From Fidelibacterota bacterium (GTDB lineage: Bacteria > Fidelibacterota > UBA8477 > JABMPR01), in NCBI GenBank assembly GCA_030596225.1, contig JAUVKO010000135.1:1-6191 (forward strand): 6,191 nt of DNA. Reading direction: 5' to 3'. Shown one piece after another: positions 1-5,356 of the stretch. The notes beneath the pieces were generated by a model that ran no database searches, was not told where the DNA came from, and saw only the letters and a program-made list of their open reading frames with translations. Position numbers and translations under genes: made by a program. Every line of letters begins with the position of its first letter. Position 1 is the stretch's first letter.

Positions 1-135
1 TATATGAATTCAAAAGATTTTTCTGTTTTACAATCTTTAAATTTTAAGCATAGCTTGAGCTATGGTTGAAATTTTAAGAGCAGTAAAACTGGAAAAGATG
101 AAGAATGCATAGATTGTTTTGAGGTGTAATTGGTA
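1..135 (-). repeat. MITE-like repeat, copy 1 (cut by window edge)
   Basis: Read on the minus strand, this stretch begins TACCAATT and matches the interrupted copy at 3079-4571 at 131 of 135 positions, with no gaps. The last 24 bp of the element lie beyond base 1. It carries the sequence GATTGTAAAACAG intact, so it is the empty version of the site that received the insertion sequence in copy 2. Base triplet 136-138 (TTA on the minus strand) could be one half of a target duplication, but the other flank is outside the window. The element ends about 11 bp downstream of the mobA stop codon. It has no coding capacity. The repeat is seen directly; calling it a MITE is inference from size, terminal inverted repeats and copy number of at least two. 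Confidence 0.85.
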
Positions 136-146
136 TAAAACAGAAT

Positions 147-731
147 TTACTGAGTATCCTTGATAAATGCCTGATAGTCTTTAGGACGATTCAGATTCGT
201 TAAGGGAGTCTCCCCCTGCATGGGAAAATGGTAGACCGGACATTTTTCCAAAGCCCGATGAATTGCTAATTCTCCCTTATCAAGTGCCGCACGAAAGATG
301 GGAATACAATTTTTGCTGTAGAAAGCAAATAGCGGTTCAATTCTTCCATCAACACAGATCGGAATCACTGCAGAGACATGATCCAGGTGACTTCGCATCT
401 TTTCCACTAAGCCTATATCAATGCTTGGAATATCCACTGCAACCACAAAATTATACTCTGAATCTGAGGCTGCGAGAACAGAGGTTAAGCCTTCCAGGGG
501 ACCTTTCCCCAGGTGCTCATCCTTAACTACAGGTAGCTTCAGATAAGCCAGCTTATCCGGGTCATTGGCAGAAATAATGATTTTCTCAAAATATTTTTTA
601 AGGATACGGACTTGCCGTTCCAATAGATTTTCGTTTCCAACTTTCAGAAATCGTTTATCCTCCCCCATCCGCTTTGCACTACCGCCGGCCAAAATAATTG
701 CAGTACATGAATTGCAGGGAGATTGCTTCAT
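147..731 (-). CDS. mobA: Molybdenum cofactor guanylyltransferase MobA
   Basis: This cytoplasmic enzyme transfers GMP from GTP to molybdopterin-bound molybdenum, giving the guanine dinucleotide cofactor used by DMSO-reductase-family enzymes. The 194-residue protein is of normal family length. The N-terminal nucleotide-binding loop is AGGSAKRMGEDK (residues 15-26), with Gly16, Gly17, Arg21, Gly23 and Lys26 conserved. Further family motifs are GPLEGL (77-82), the metal-binding VDIP (99-102), EPLFAFY (132-138) and the C-terminal LTNLNRPKDY (177-186), which corresponds to the usual N-x-N-T-P-x-D/E. The ATG at 729-731 has a modest ribosome site, GGAAGA, about 10 bases upstream. The GPLxGL motif favours MobA over related CTP or sugar nucleotidyltransferases. 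No other molybdenum genes are visible. The only same-strand neighbour is the DUF255 remnant 3 bp upstream. An N-terminal CNSC pair (residues 6-9) is uncommon and of unknown meaning. Confidence 0.9.
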   Translation of the reverse strand: MKQSPCNSCTAIILAGGSAKRMGEDKRFLKVGNENLLERQVRILKKYFEKIIISANDPDKLAYLKLPVVKDEHLGKGPLEGLTSVLAASDSEYNFVVAVDIPSIDIGLVEKMRSHLDHVSAVIPICVDGRIEPLFAFYSKNCIPIFRAALDKGELAIHRALEKCPVYHFPMQGETPLTNLNRPKDYQAFIKDTQ

Positions 732-734
732 GTT

Positions 735-1055
735 TTAATTTCTTCCATGACTATGGAGGGCTTGTTCCAAACTTTTGAGATCAGTATGCGGTCGTTGACA
801 TGCATAATTCTCGCAAATATACACCGTGAAACTCCTGTCAATAGCTTTTTTGATAGGCCCAGAATCTGGCGATTTTTTCAATTTGATCGGGTTCTCTATC
901 TGGTCGAAACAGATGAGCTTAAAGGAATCCTAATATCCACTAATGCTTACGATCTTTCCTCTGTGTTTTGACCTAAAGCTGACAATTGACTGCAATCCGT
1001 CTTTAATAATGAGTACAAATTGATCCACATGGTGAAAAATATCAAGTAGCTGAAT
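735..1055 (-). pseudogene. 3' remnant of a DUF255/YyaL-like thioredoxin-domain gene
   Basis: On the minus strand a frame runs from 1055 to a TAA at 735-737, broken once by TAG at 930-932. The last 64 codons contain VYICENYACQRPHTDL followed by KSLEQAL. This closely resembles the extreme C-terminus of the long (about 600-700 residue) YyaL/SPATA20 family, where a YxCxxxxC-x-x-P motif precedes a short helix. The 41 codons before the TAG (including FVLIIKDGLQSIVSF and GKIVSISGY) are in the same frame and fit the preceding strand-helix region less clearly. There is no credible start codon or ribosome site, and TGA codons close the frame at 1056-1058 and just beyond, so about 85% of the gene is missing. 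The stop lies 3 bp before the mobA ATG, suggesting that the two were once co-transcribed. Family assignment is from memory of the motif and not from a search. Confidence 0.5.
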
Positions 1056-1061
1056 TCAGCT
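1048..1061. other. 14-bp perfect palindrome upstream of ppiD
   Basis: AGCTGAATTCAGCT reads the same on both strands and lies 11 bp upstream of the candidate -35 box at 1072. It could be a dimeric regulator site or a chance palindrome. It also overlaps the point where the DUF255 remnant loses its open frame. No function can be assigned from one copy. Confidence 0.35.
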
Positions 1062-1063
1062 TC

Positions 1064-1114
1064 AGCCGTCCTTGCAACCACATGTGAGTCAAACTATATT
1101 GGGCGGCTTTTTTT
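1064..1114 (+). terminator. Possible intrinsic terminator or leader hairpin before ppiD
   Basis: AGCCGTCC (1064-1071) can pair with GGGCGGCT (1101-1108), giving 8 pairs including one G-U, followed by seven T residues (1108-1114). The loop is 29 nt, long for an intrinsic terminator, and contains CACATGTG, which could form its own small stem. No rightward gene lies upstream in the window, so it would terminate a lost gene or antisense transcription through the DUF255/mobA region, and would insulate ppiD. The same bases include a candidate promoter, so only one of the two readings may be real. Confidence 0.3.
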
Positions 1115-1124
1115 ATCTTATAAT
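1072..1124 (+). promoter_or_regulatory. Promoter region for the ppiD-like gene
   Basis: Two sigma-70-type options are visible. The first is TTGCAA (1072-1077), a 17-bp spacer and TATATT (1095-1100). The second is a perfect TATAAT at 1119-1124 with no good -35 at standard spacing (TTGGGC lies 14 bp upstream). The second would start transcription near 1131 and give a leader of about 33 nt. The first would start inside the GGGCGGCT arm of the hairpin. The gene has no rightward neighbour upstream, so a promoter here is expected. Which box is used cannot be settled by eye. Confidence 0.5.
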
Positions 1125-1148
1125 GATCGTATATGCGACACAGAGCGC

Positions 1149-1154
1149 AGGAGG
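1149..1154 (+). promoter_or_regulatory. Ribosome binding site of ppiD
   Basis: AGGAGG lies 9 nt before the ATG at 1164. In-frame ATG codons also occur at residues 4, 7 and 11, and this site decides in favour of the first one. Confidence 0.8.
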
Positions 1155-1163
1155 AATAACAGA

Positions 1164-2981
1164 ATGGGTGTGATGAACAAAATGCGCGACAACATGGCTG
1201 GGATCATGATCTTTTTAGTCATTGTTTTCGTTCTGACCATGAGCATCGGTGGTTTAGTTGGAGGTGCCGATATCACGGATATTATCGGTGGGAATCAGCC
1301 CAATGCTTTTACCCTCATCAATGGTGAGGAACTGACCCGTGAGAATTTCATGCGCACGCTGCAAAACGAGAGAGATAATTTCAGACAGCAGAATGGCACT
1401 GAACCAACAGATCAGCAAATGGCCCAATTAACGGATCAGATTTGGGAAACGATGGTGACTCAGATTCTTATTCGTCAGGCTATTGAAAAGCAGGGAATTA
1501 CCATCTCCCCTGATGAAATCAAGTATTTTTTTACTGAGAATATCCACCCCTCTGTCCGGCAATATTTTGTCTCTGAGTCTGGTGAATTCGACTATAATGC
1601 TTATCAGCAGGCGGTTAATGCACCTGAAGCAGCAAATTTCTTCGCGGCCATGCGTCAACAAGTATCCTCTATCGTCCCTGTTGAAAAATTACAGCAAAAG
1701 ATCATTGCGACTGCTCAGGTCTCTAAGGCTGAAGTTCGTGCTGAATATATGCGCAATCAAATCAGCTATGATCTGGACTATCTTTTTATAAAAACAATCA
1801 TGTGGAAAGATGCTGACGTAGAAGTTACTGATGCAGAAATTAATAATTATTATGATTTAAATCTTGAGGATTTTCAGCAGGAAGAGACACGAACCCTTAA
1901 AATTGTTGCCACAGAGATCAAGGCAACTGCCTATGATACTACCAGAGCTCTGAATCTTATTAATGATGTAAAAGATGAGATCCTGGGTGGTGCTTCCTTT
2001 GAGTCAATAGCTCAAATCCATTCAGAAGGTCCCTCAGCTTCCAACGGTGGATACCTGGGTTGGTTTGGTAAAGGTAAAATGGCTCCGGCTTTTGAGAATG
2101 CTGCCTTTGCTGCCCCTATCGGTCAGGTTATTGGACCGGTATTGACTCAATTCGGATACCATTTGATCAAAGTTGAAGCAGAACGTAAGACCGCTGGAGC
2201 CTCTGAAGTGGAAGCTCGCCATATCCTGGTTGAAATTAATCCCAGCGAAACCACACGTGACCGTGTTCGCCGCGAGTTGAAAAATCTGGAATTCCTGGCT
2301 GATGAAATTGGATTTGATCAGGCAGTTGATTCACTTGGAATGAAAAGCCGCACTTCAAACAAACTTCGTCAAACTGACTCTTTTGTCACCGGGGTTGGTT
2401 CTTTCCAGTCTGCAGTGCGCTTTGCCTATCTTTCAGAATTAAATATGCATAGTAAAGTTATGCAGAATGAGACCCATTTCGCCATCTTTTACCTATCTGA
2501 GATCATTCCTGACGGTAATCGTCCACTTGATCAGGCAAAAGTGACTATCCAACGCAAACTTATGAACGAAAAGAAACAAACTTTAGCCAGGGAAGCAGCA
2601 GAGAAGCTTTTACCGGAATTGGCTCAAGAAGGTTCCTGGGCTGAGCTAGAGCTTGAAGGTCTTGATGATGTCATTTACCTGGAAGTTAAGGGAGTCCGGG
2701 CAAATGCCGGGATCAAAGGATTGGGCACATATCAAGAGATCTATGGTTTCCTGGAGGATGCTTCAGCCGGAACCATTTCTCCTGTTTTTAACACCCCCCG
2801 AGGTGCTGTTATTATACGCCTGAATGCTCGAAGTGATTTTGATGAAACAGATTTTGCTGCCCAGCATGATCAATTATATGAAAGCCTGAATCAGAATCGC
2901 CAGACTGAGATTTGGAATCAATACCTTCAATCTTTACGAGAAAATGCAGATATTGTTGATAACCGTCTGCGTATGCTTTAA
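1164..2981 (+). CDS. ppiD: Membrane-anchored SurA/PpiD-type peptidyl-prolyl cis-trans isomerase
   Basis: This is likely a periplasmic folding chaperone held in the inner membrane, helping newly exported proteins fold as PpiD does at the Sec translocon. The order is: short basic N-terminus, one membrane helix (about residues 12-34, no signal-peptidase site seen), a SurA_N-type chaperone region (about 45-200, starting FTLINGEELTRENF and including EKQGITISPDEI), a parvulin domain (about 244-337) and a C-terminal helical tail. The parvulin core is plain: FESIAQIHSEGPSASNGG, then GYLGWFGKGKMAPAFENAAF, and GPVLTQFGYHLIKV. A second parvulin-like start, EARHILVEI (350-358), follows but lacks the GGxLGWF core, so it looks degenerate. 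At 605 residues it is close to E. coli PpiD (623) and much longer than SurA (428). It appears to be a single-gene unit with its own promoter region and terminator. The architecture is clear; the cellular role is inferred from the family. Confidence 0.85.
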   Translation: MGVMNKMRDNMAGIMIFLVIVFVLTMSIGGLVGGADITDIIGGNQPNAFTLINGEELTRENFMRTLQNERDNFRQQNGTEPTDQQMAQLTDQIWETMVTQILIRQAIEKQGITISPDEIKYFFTENIHPSVRQYFVSESGEFDYNAYQQAVNAPEAANFFAAMRQQVSSIVPVEKLQQKIIATAQVSKAEVRAEYMRNQISYDLDYLFIKTIMWKDADVEVTDAEINNYYDLNLEDFQQEETRTLKIVATEIKATAYDTTRALNLINDVKDEILGGASFESIAQIHSEGPSASNGGYLGWFGKGKMAPAFENAAFAAPIGQVIGPVLTQFGYHLIKVEAERKTAGASEVEARHILVEINPSETTRDRVRRELKNLEFLADEIGFDQAVDSLGMKSRTSNKLRQTDSFVTGVGSFQSAVRFAYLSELNMHSKVMQNETHFAIFYLSEIIPDGNRPLDQAKVTIQRKLMNEKKQTLAREAAEKLLPELAQEGSWAELELEGLDDVIYLEVKGVRANAGIKGLGTYQEIYGFLEDASAGTISPVFNTPRGAVIIRLNARSDFDETDFAAQHDQLYESLNQNRQTEIWNQYLQSLRENADIVDNRLRML

Positions 2982-3004
2982 TTCTCATACGAATTTGATA
3001 TCTG

Positions 3005-3032
3005 AACGGGGAGCATGCTCCCCGTTTTTTTT
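3005..3032 (+). terminator. Intrinsic terminator of ppiD
   Basis: A near-perfect GC-rich hairpin, ACGGGGAG-CATG-CTCCCCGT, is followed by eight T residues (3025-3032). It starts 23 bp after the ppiD stop codon and ends about 46 bp before repeat copy 2. Confidence 0.93.
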
Positions 3033-3139
3033 ATCCCAAATTCATAGAATCCTAATGACACGTGCTAGAAGTATTTTATACCAATTACACCTCAAAACAA
3101 TCTATGCATTCTTCATCTTTTCCAGTTTTACTGCTCTTA

Positions 3140-3175
3140 AAATTTTAATCATAGCTCAAGCTATGGTTAAAATTT
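3140..3175 (+). other. 17-bp hairpin inside the repeat
   Basis: AAATTTTAATCATAGCT pairs with AGCTATGGTTAAAATTT across a 2-base CA loop, with a single T-G position (3149/3166). Copy 1 keeps the CATAGCT-CA-AGCTATG core but has two mismatches lower in the stem. No T run follows, so it is not a standard intrinsic terminator. It could be a structural feature of the DNA element or form in read-through RNA. Confidence 0.6.
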
Positions 3176-3179
3176 AAAG

Positions 3180-3188
3180 ATTGTAAAA
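3180..3188. repeat. Target-site duplication of the IS, left
   Basis: ATTGTAAAA immediately abuts the left IS end and is repeated at 4514-4522. Copy 1 of the host repeat contains this 9-mer once, confirming that the second copy arose by insertion. Confidence 0.93.
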
Positions 3189-3200
3189 CACTACTGTCCC
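3189..3200 (+). repeat. IS terminal inverted repeat, left
   Basis: CACTACTGTCCC, inverted exactly at 4502-4513. This end lies beside the 3' end of the transposase gene. Confidence 0.92.
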
Positions 3201-3201
3201 G

Positions 3202-4374
3202 TTATAAGTCCCATAAATTCAGCTGGTTACAAGACAGCCCTTCTAGAAAGCGGGGATCAGTCTGTGTAAGTAGTTGATTTATAGACACTTTCTCAAAAAG
3301 TGAAACACTTAAAATCTGTAGAATTGTGTAGAGACTTAATTCGGTTTCTATTTTCTTTTTAATAATAGCCACCAACAAATAAACACTAACTGCAATCCAC
3401 ACTTGAGTCTTAACAGCATTGGCAGAAGTGCCGTAAAATGCCTTGATTCTTAAGTGTTGTTTTACCCATTTAAAAAACAATTCTATCTTCCAACGTTCAT
3501 GATATAAATCAGCAATAGTCTGAGCTGATATTTCCATATTGTTTGTCAGGAATACAAAGTAGTGACCAAGGTTACCATCATAATAACGTACCCTCCGAAG
3601 TTTCTCAGGGTATAGCAGGCTTGACTTTTGACCAATTAGACGAATAATCTGGTCAGAACGGAGCCCCGTTTTTTTATCTACTGCTTGGGAGTACAGTCTT
3701 CGATAACTAAGGTTACTTTTTGCTCTGGTAACAAAGAATGCTTGGGCCTTATGAAGCTGGTATAGTCGCCCATAATCAATATATCCTTTGTCCATAATGT
3801 AGAAGGAGCCTGCTTCAGGAATTAGCACATCAAGAACATTTATATCATGAATTGCACCAGAGGTAATGTCAATAAATGTTGGTATTGACCCCCTAAGGTC
3901 CAGCAGGGTGTGCAATTTTACTGCAGACTTATGTTTTCTGAACTGAGCCCACGGAAAAAGAGTCAAGCACAGGTCGATAGTAGTGGAGTCCAAAGCATAA
4001 ACTGTGTTCTCAAGATCCAAGGTGAAATCAGAATCATCATGGTACAATTTGCGAGCTTTTGGTATCAGTTGCTGTGCGAGATCTGCGTATATACGCCAAT
4101 CTCTATTCTCATTTGCTCTGGCCAGGTTAGTACGAGCTATATTCCCACGAATGCCCATGTGGTAAAGCTTTTCTGGCTGTGCATTAAGACAGGCCTCAAT
4201 ATCCCGTAAGCTTCTGCGATAGCTTAGTTGAGCAAAACTCATGCTTAAGTATTGATCCCAACTCGAAAAGGACCGAACCTTGTAATTGCCGTGATATTTT
4301 GAAACCAATTTCGTGAATTCATTGTGTGAAACCTGTGACATAACTTGTGAAAATATAGTTTTTCCTGTATTCAA
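3202..4374 (-). CDS. IS4-family transposase (DUF4372 plus DDE domain)
   Basis: This enzyme moves its insertion sequence by cut-and-paste using a DDE active site in an RNase H-like fold. The 390-residue protein starts with a DUF4372-type N-terminal region (about 5-80, with SQVMSQVSHNEFTKLV and SMSFAQLSYRRSLRDIE). Catalytic candidates are Asp129 in YALDSTTIDL, Asp195 in YIMDKGYID, and Glu298 in the signature Y291-xx-R294-xxx-E298-xxxxxx-K305 (YHERWKIELFFKWVK), the YREK motif that defines the IS4 family. All are present and the frame is unbroken, so the protein is probably active. The start is a TTG at 4372-4374, supported by GAGGAG 8 nt upstream. An in-frame ATG just before it is followed at once by TAA and cannot be the start. 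The weak start codon may keep expression low. Confidence 0.93.
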   Translation of the reverse strand: MNTGKTIFSQVMSQVSHNEFTKLVSKYHGNYKVRSFSSWDQYLSMSFAQLSYRRSLRDIEACLNAQPEKLYHMGIRGNIARTNLARANENRDWRIYADLAQQLIPKARKLYHDDSDFTLDLENTVYALDSTTIDLCLTLFPWAQFRKHKSAVKLHTLLDLRGSIPTFIDITSGAIHDINVLDVLIPEAGSFYIMDKGYIDYGRLYQLHKAQAFFVTRAKSNLSYRRLYSQAVDKKTGLRSDQIIRLIGQKSSLLYPEKLRRVRYYDGNLGHYFVFLTNNMEISAQTIADLYHERWKIELFFKWVKQHLRIKAFYGTSANAVKTQVWIAVSVYLLVAIIKKKIETELSLYTILQILSVSLFEKVSINQLLTQTDPRFLEGLSCNQLNLWDL

Positions 4375-4382
4375 TTACATCT

Positions 4383-4388
4383 CTCCTC
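4383..4388 (-). promoter_or_regulatory. Ribosome binding site deciding the TTG start of the transposase
   Basis: GAGGAG on the minus strand lies 8 nt before TTG (4374-4372). Between them is ATG-TAA, a start codon directly followed by a stop, whose ATG is only 2 nt from the ribosome site and therefore badly placed for initiation. Confidence 0.65.
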
Positions 4389-4501
4389 GCTTTGAGAAGA
4401 GTATACGTCAGACATTTTCGGGAGTTCAAATCGTTTATTTTATTTTCATGCCTTATAGTCATTATATTATTGTACTTACAATGACACTATTTTATTTAAG
4501 T

Positions 4502-4513
4502 GGGACAGTAGTG
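4502..4513 (-). repeat. IS terminal inverted repeat, right
   Basis: GGGACAGTAGTG on the plus strand, the exact reverse complement of 3189-3200. It marks the transposase-proximal (5') end of the element. Confidence 0.92.
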
Positions 4514-4522
4514 ATTGTAAAA
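4514..4522. repeat. Target-site duplication of the IS, right
   Basis: ATTGTAAAA, identical to 3180-3188. After it the host repeat continues with CAGAAAAATC, exactly as in copy 1. Confidence 0.93.
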
Positions 4523-4571
4523 CAGAAAAATCTTTTAAATTCATATAAACTCTTTTGAAGTACAATTGGTA

Positions 4572-5083
4572 TTATACCTGTTTTCAACAAACTGAGTGAG
4601 TCAAACAGGTTTCATAAACAATAGTAGCAATTGAACCAATTGATCGGGGGTAAATTGGTTGATAATCAGTCTACTGCATACAATATCAGTCAACAGGTTG
4701 TTGATACACGCGAAAATGGCTCTAGTCTTCTGGTTTTATCTTTGAACATGAACTTGGTGCATAGGGACATCTGCAATTTAGAAAGTTATTGGTAATCGAT
4801 TAAACAAAACTATAACCCAGCTATATGCGTCAGCGGTAATTGCGGGCACCATATCTCAGGTCAACTCCCTAAAGAAGCTCGAACATCGTCTATTGAAAGT
4901 GGAGCAATTCCAGTATTTGATCAAATATCATTACTAAATTAGGGAGAATAAAAAAGGGAAGTGTAGACATGCGAAGATGATATATAGGCTCCTATTCTCC
5001 AAGCTAGTTACCAAAAAAGCACGAAAAATTGTCGGTGGTTGCAGCTAATAGCTCACTTTTTCTTCAGTTGATATTTAGAGTAC
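4572..5083. other. About 510 bp without a convincing gene
   Basis: No frame here has both a start with a ribosome site and a recognisable product. The best stretch is about 51 codons on the plus strand (roughly 4629-4794), open from a TAG to a TAA and containing TRENGSSLLVLSLNMNLV. This faintly recalls the central strand of a STAS domain but is too weak to call. Two other plus frames around 4820-4940 stay open for 35-45 codons. The region could be a decayed gene or plain intergenic sequence. An 8-bp inverted repeat, AACCAATT/AATTGGTT, lies at 4634-4660. Confidence 0.5.
4634..4660. repeat. 8-bp inverted repeat resembling the MITE tips
   Basis: AACCAATT (4634-4641) and AATTGGTT (4653-4660) are separated by 11 bp. 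Both arms share ACCAATT with the ends of the 159-bp repeat 63 bp to the left. It may be the collapsed remains of a related element, a small hairpin, or coincidence in AT-rich DNA. Confidence 0.35.
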
Positions 5084-5114
5084 AAAAAAACCCGGGACTC
5101 AGCCCGGGTTTTTT
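5084..5114 (-). terminator. Intrinsic terminator of the rpoD-rpsU operon
   Basis: Read leftward, a run of A, CCCGGG, a 6-nt loop and CCCGGG are followed by seven T residues. The A and T runs extend the stem on both sides, so it could also terminate rightward transcription. It starts 20 bp after the rpsU stop codon. Confidence 0.92.
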
Positions 5115-5134
5115 AATTTCAAAAGCGTCATGAC

Positions 5135-5332
5135 TTAGCTGCCATAGCGACGAGTCTGGCGACTGCGCTTAGCTGCTTTAGCCCGACGCAAACGGCGGTC
5201 TTCGGACGGTTTTAAATAGAAAGAGTTTTTCTTTACGTCTTTAAGAATGCCGGCTTTTTCATATTTTTTCTTGAAACGCCGTAAGGCTTTCTCAAAAGGT
5301 TCATCCCGTTTTACGGTTACCATTACTGACAT
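5135..5332 (-). CDS. rpsU: Small ribosomal subunit protein bS21
   Basis: This is a small basic protein of the 30S platform, near the 3' end of 16S rRNA, which assists initiation. The 65-residue length is normal. The family pattern is clear: VKRDEPFEKALRRFKKKYEK (residues 7-26), then an aromatic and basic middle with KNSFYLKPSEDRRLRRAKA (35-53), and a basic tail ending RRYGS. The first ATG (5330-5332) is chosen because a very strong ribosome site sits 12 nt upstream; the next ATG, three codons on, would be 21 nt away. It follows rpoD by 24 bp on the same strand and is the last gene before the terminator, so the two are probably one transcript. In E. coli rpsU comes first, before dnaG and rpoD, so this order is different. 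Confidence 0.95.
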   Translation of the reverse strand: MSVMVTVKRDEPFEKALRRFKKKYEKAGILKDVKKNSFYLKPSEDRRLRRAKAAKRSRQTRRYGS

Positions 5333-5341
5333 AGTGCGATC

Positions 5342-5351
5342 TCACCTCCTT
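5342..5351 (-). promoter_or_regulatory. Extended Shine-Dalgarno sequence of rpsU
   Basis: AAGGAGGTGA on the minus strand is complementary over 10 bases to the usual 16S 3' tail (UCACCUCCUU). It lies wholly in the 24-bp gap after the sigma factor stop. It is longer than the site of ppiD (AGGAGG), the other strong one in the window. Confidence 0.85.
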
Positions 5352-5356
5352 CTATA

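Larger units (their letters stand above)
3189..4513 (-). mobile_element. Complete IS4-family insertion sequence, 1325 bp
   Basis: The ends carry a 12-bp perfect terminal inverted repeat, CACTACTGTCCC, at 3189-3200 and, reversed, at 4502-4513. Beyond it the two ends diverge. A 9-bp direct duplication, ATTGTAAAA, flanks the element. One transposase gene on the minus strand fills most of it, with its stop codon only 13 bp inside the left end and about 139 bp of non-coding sequence at the right end. Size, duplication length and the transposase motifs all fit the IS4 family. It is apparently intact and the insertion may be recent. It sits inside repeat copy 2 and disrupts no gene. Confidence 0.93.
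3079..4571 (+). repeat. MITE-like repeat, copy 2, split by an IS4-family element
   Basis: Removing the insertion sequence and one target duplication joins 3079-3188 to 4523-4571 and gives a 159-bp element. Its ends are imperfect inverted repeats. The left end starts TACCAATTACACCTCAAAA and the right end, reversed, starts TACCAATTGTACTTCAAAA, matching at 16 of 19 positions. TTA flanks both ends (3076-3078 and 4572-4574), which could be a 3-bp target duplication, although AT-rich flanks make chance agreement easy. It contains a long hairpin (3140-3175) and no open frame of note. Copy 1 at 1-135 is in the opposite orientation. No transposase in the window has matching ends, so the mobilising element must be elsewhere. 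A 3-bp duplication would fit some IS5-related groups, but this is a guess. Confidence 0.8.

Noticed and set aside
1..135. Repeat copy 1 as the intrinsic terminator of mobA
   Set aside because: The hairpin has an AT-rich, mismatched lower stem in this copy and no T run after it, so it does not meet the usual pattern; an effect on transcript ends remains only a hypothesis.
723..971. 82-codon plus-strand open frame opposite the mobA start and DUF255 remnant
   Set aside because: It has no ribosome site, its product resembles nothing I know, and the minus strand carries a recognisable motif over the same bases.
2944..3177. 77-codon plus-strand frame after ppiD
   Set aside because: It overlaps the ppiD 3' end, passes through the terminator hairpin and runs into the repeat, all signs of a chance frame.
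4313..4558. 81-codon plus-strand frame across the right end of the IS
   Set aside because: It crosses the IS end and the target duplication, so it was created by the insertion; no start signal or protein family is visible.
1..4571. The two inverted repeat copies as the ends of a composite transposon carrying mobA and ppiD
   Set aside because: The repeats are short and non-coding, the IS is present only once, and no outer duplication can be checked because copy 1 is cut by the window edge.
4940..5000. GGAGAATA and TATTCTCC as a hairpin terminator
   Set aside because: The arms are about 45 nt apart and no T run follows; spacing this wide is easily reached by chance.
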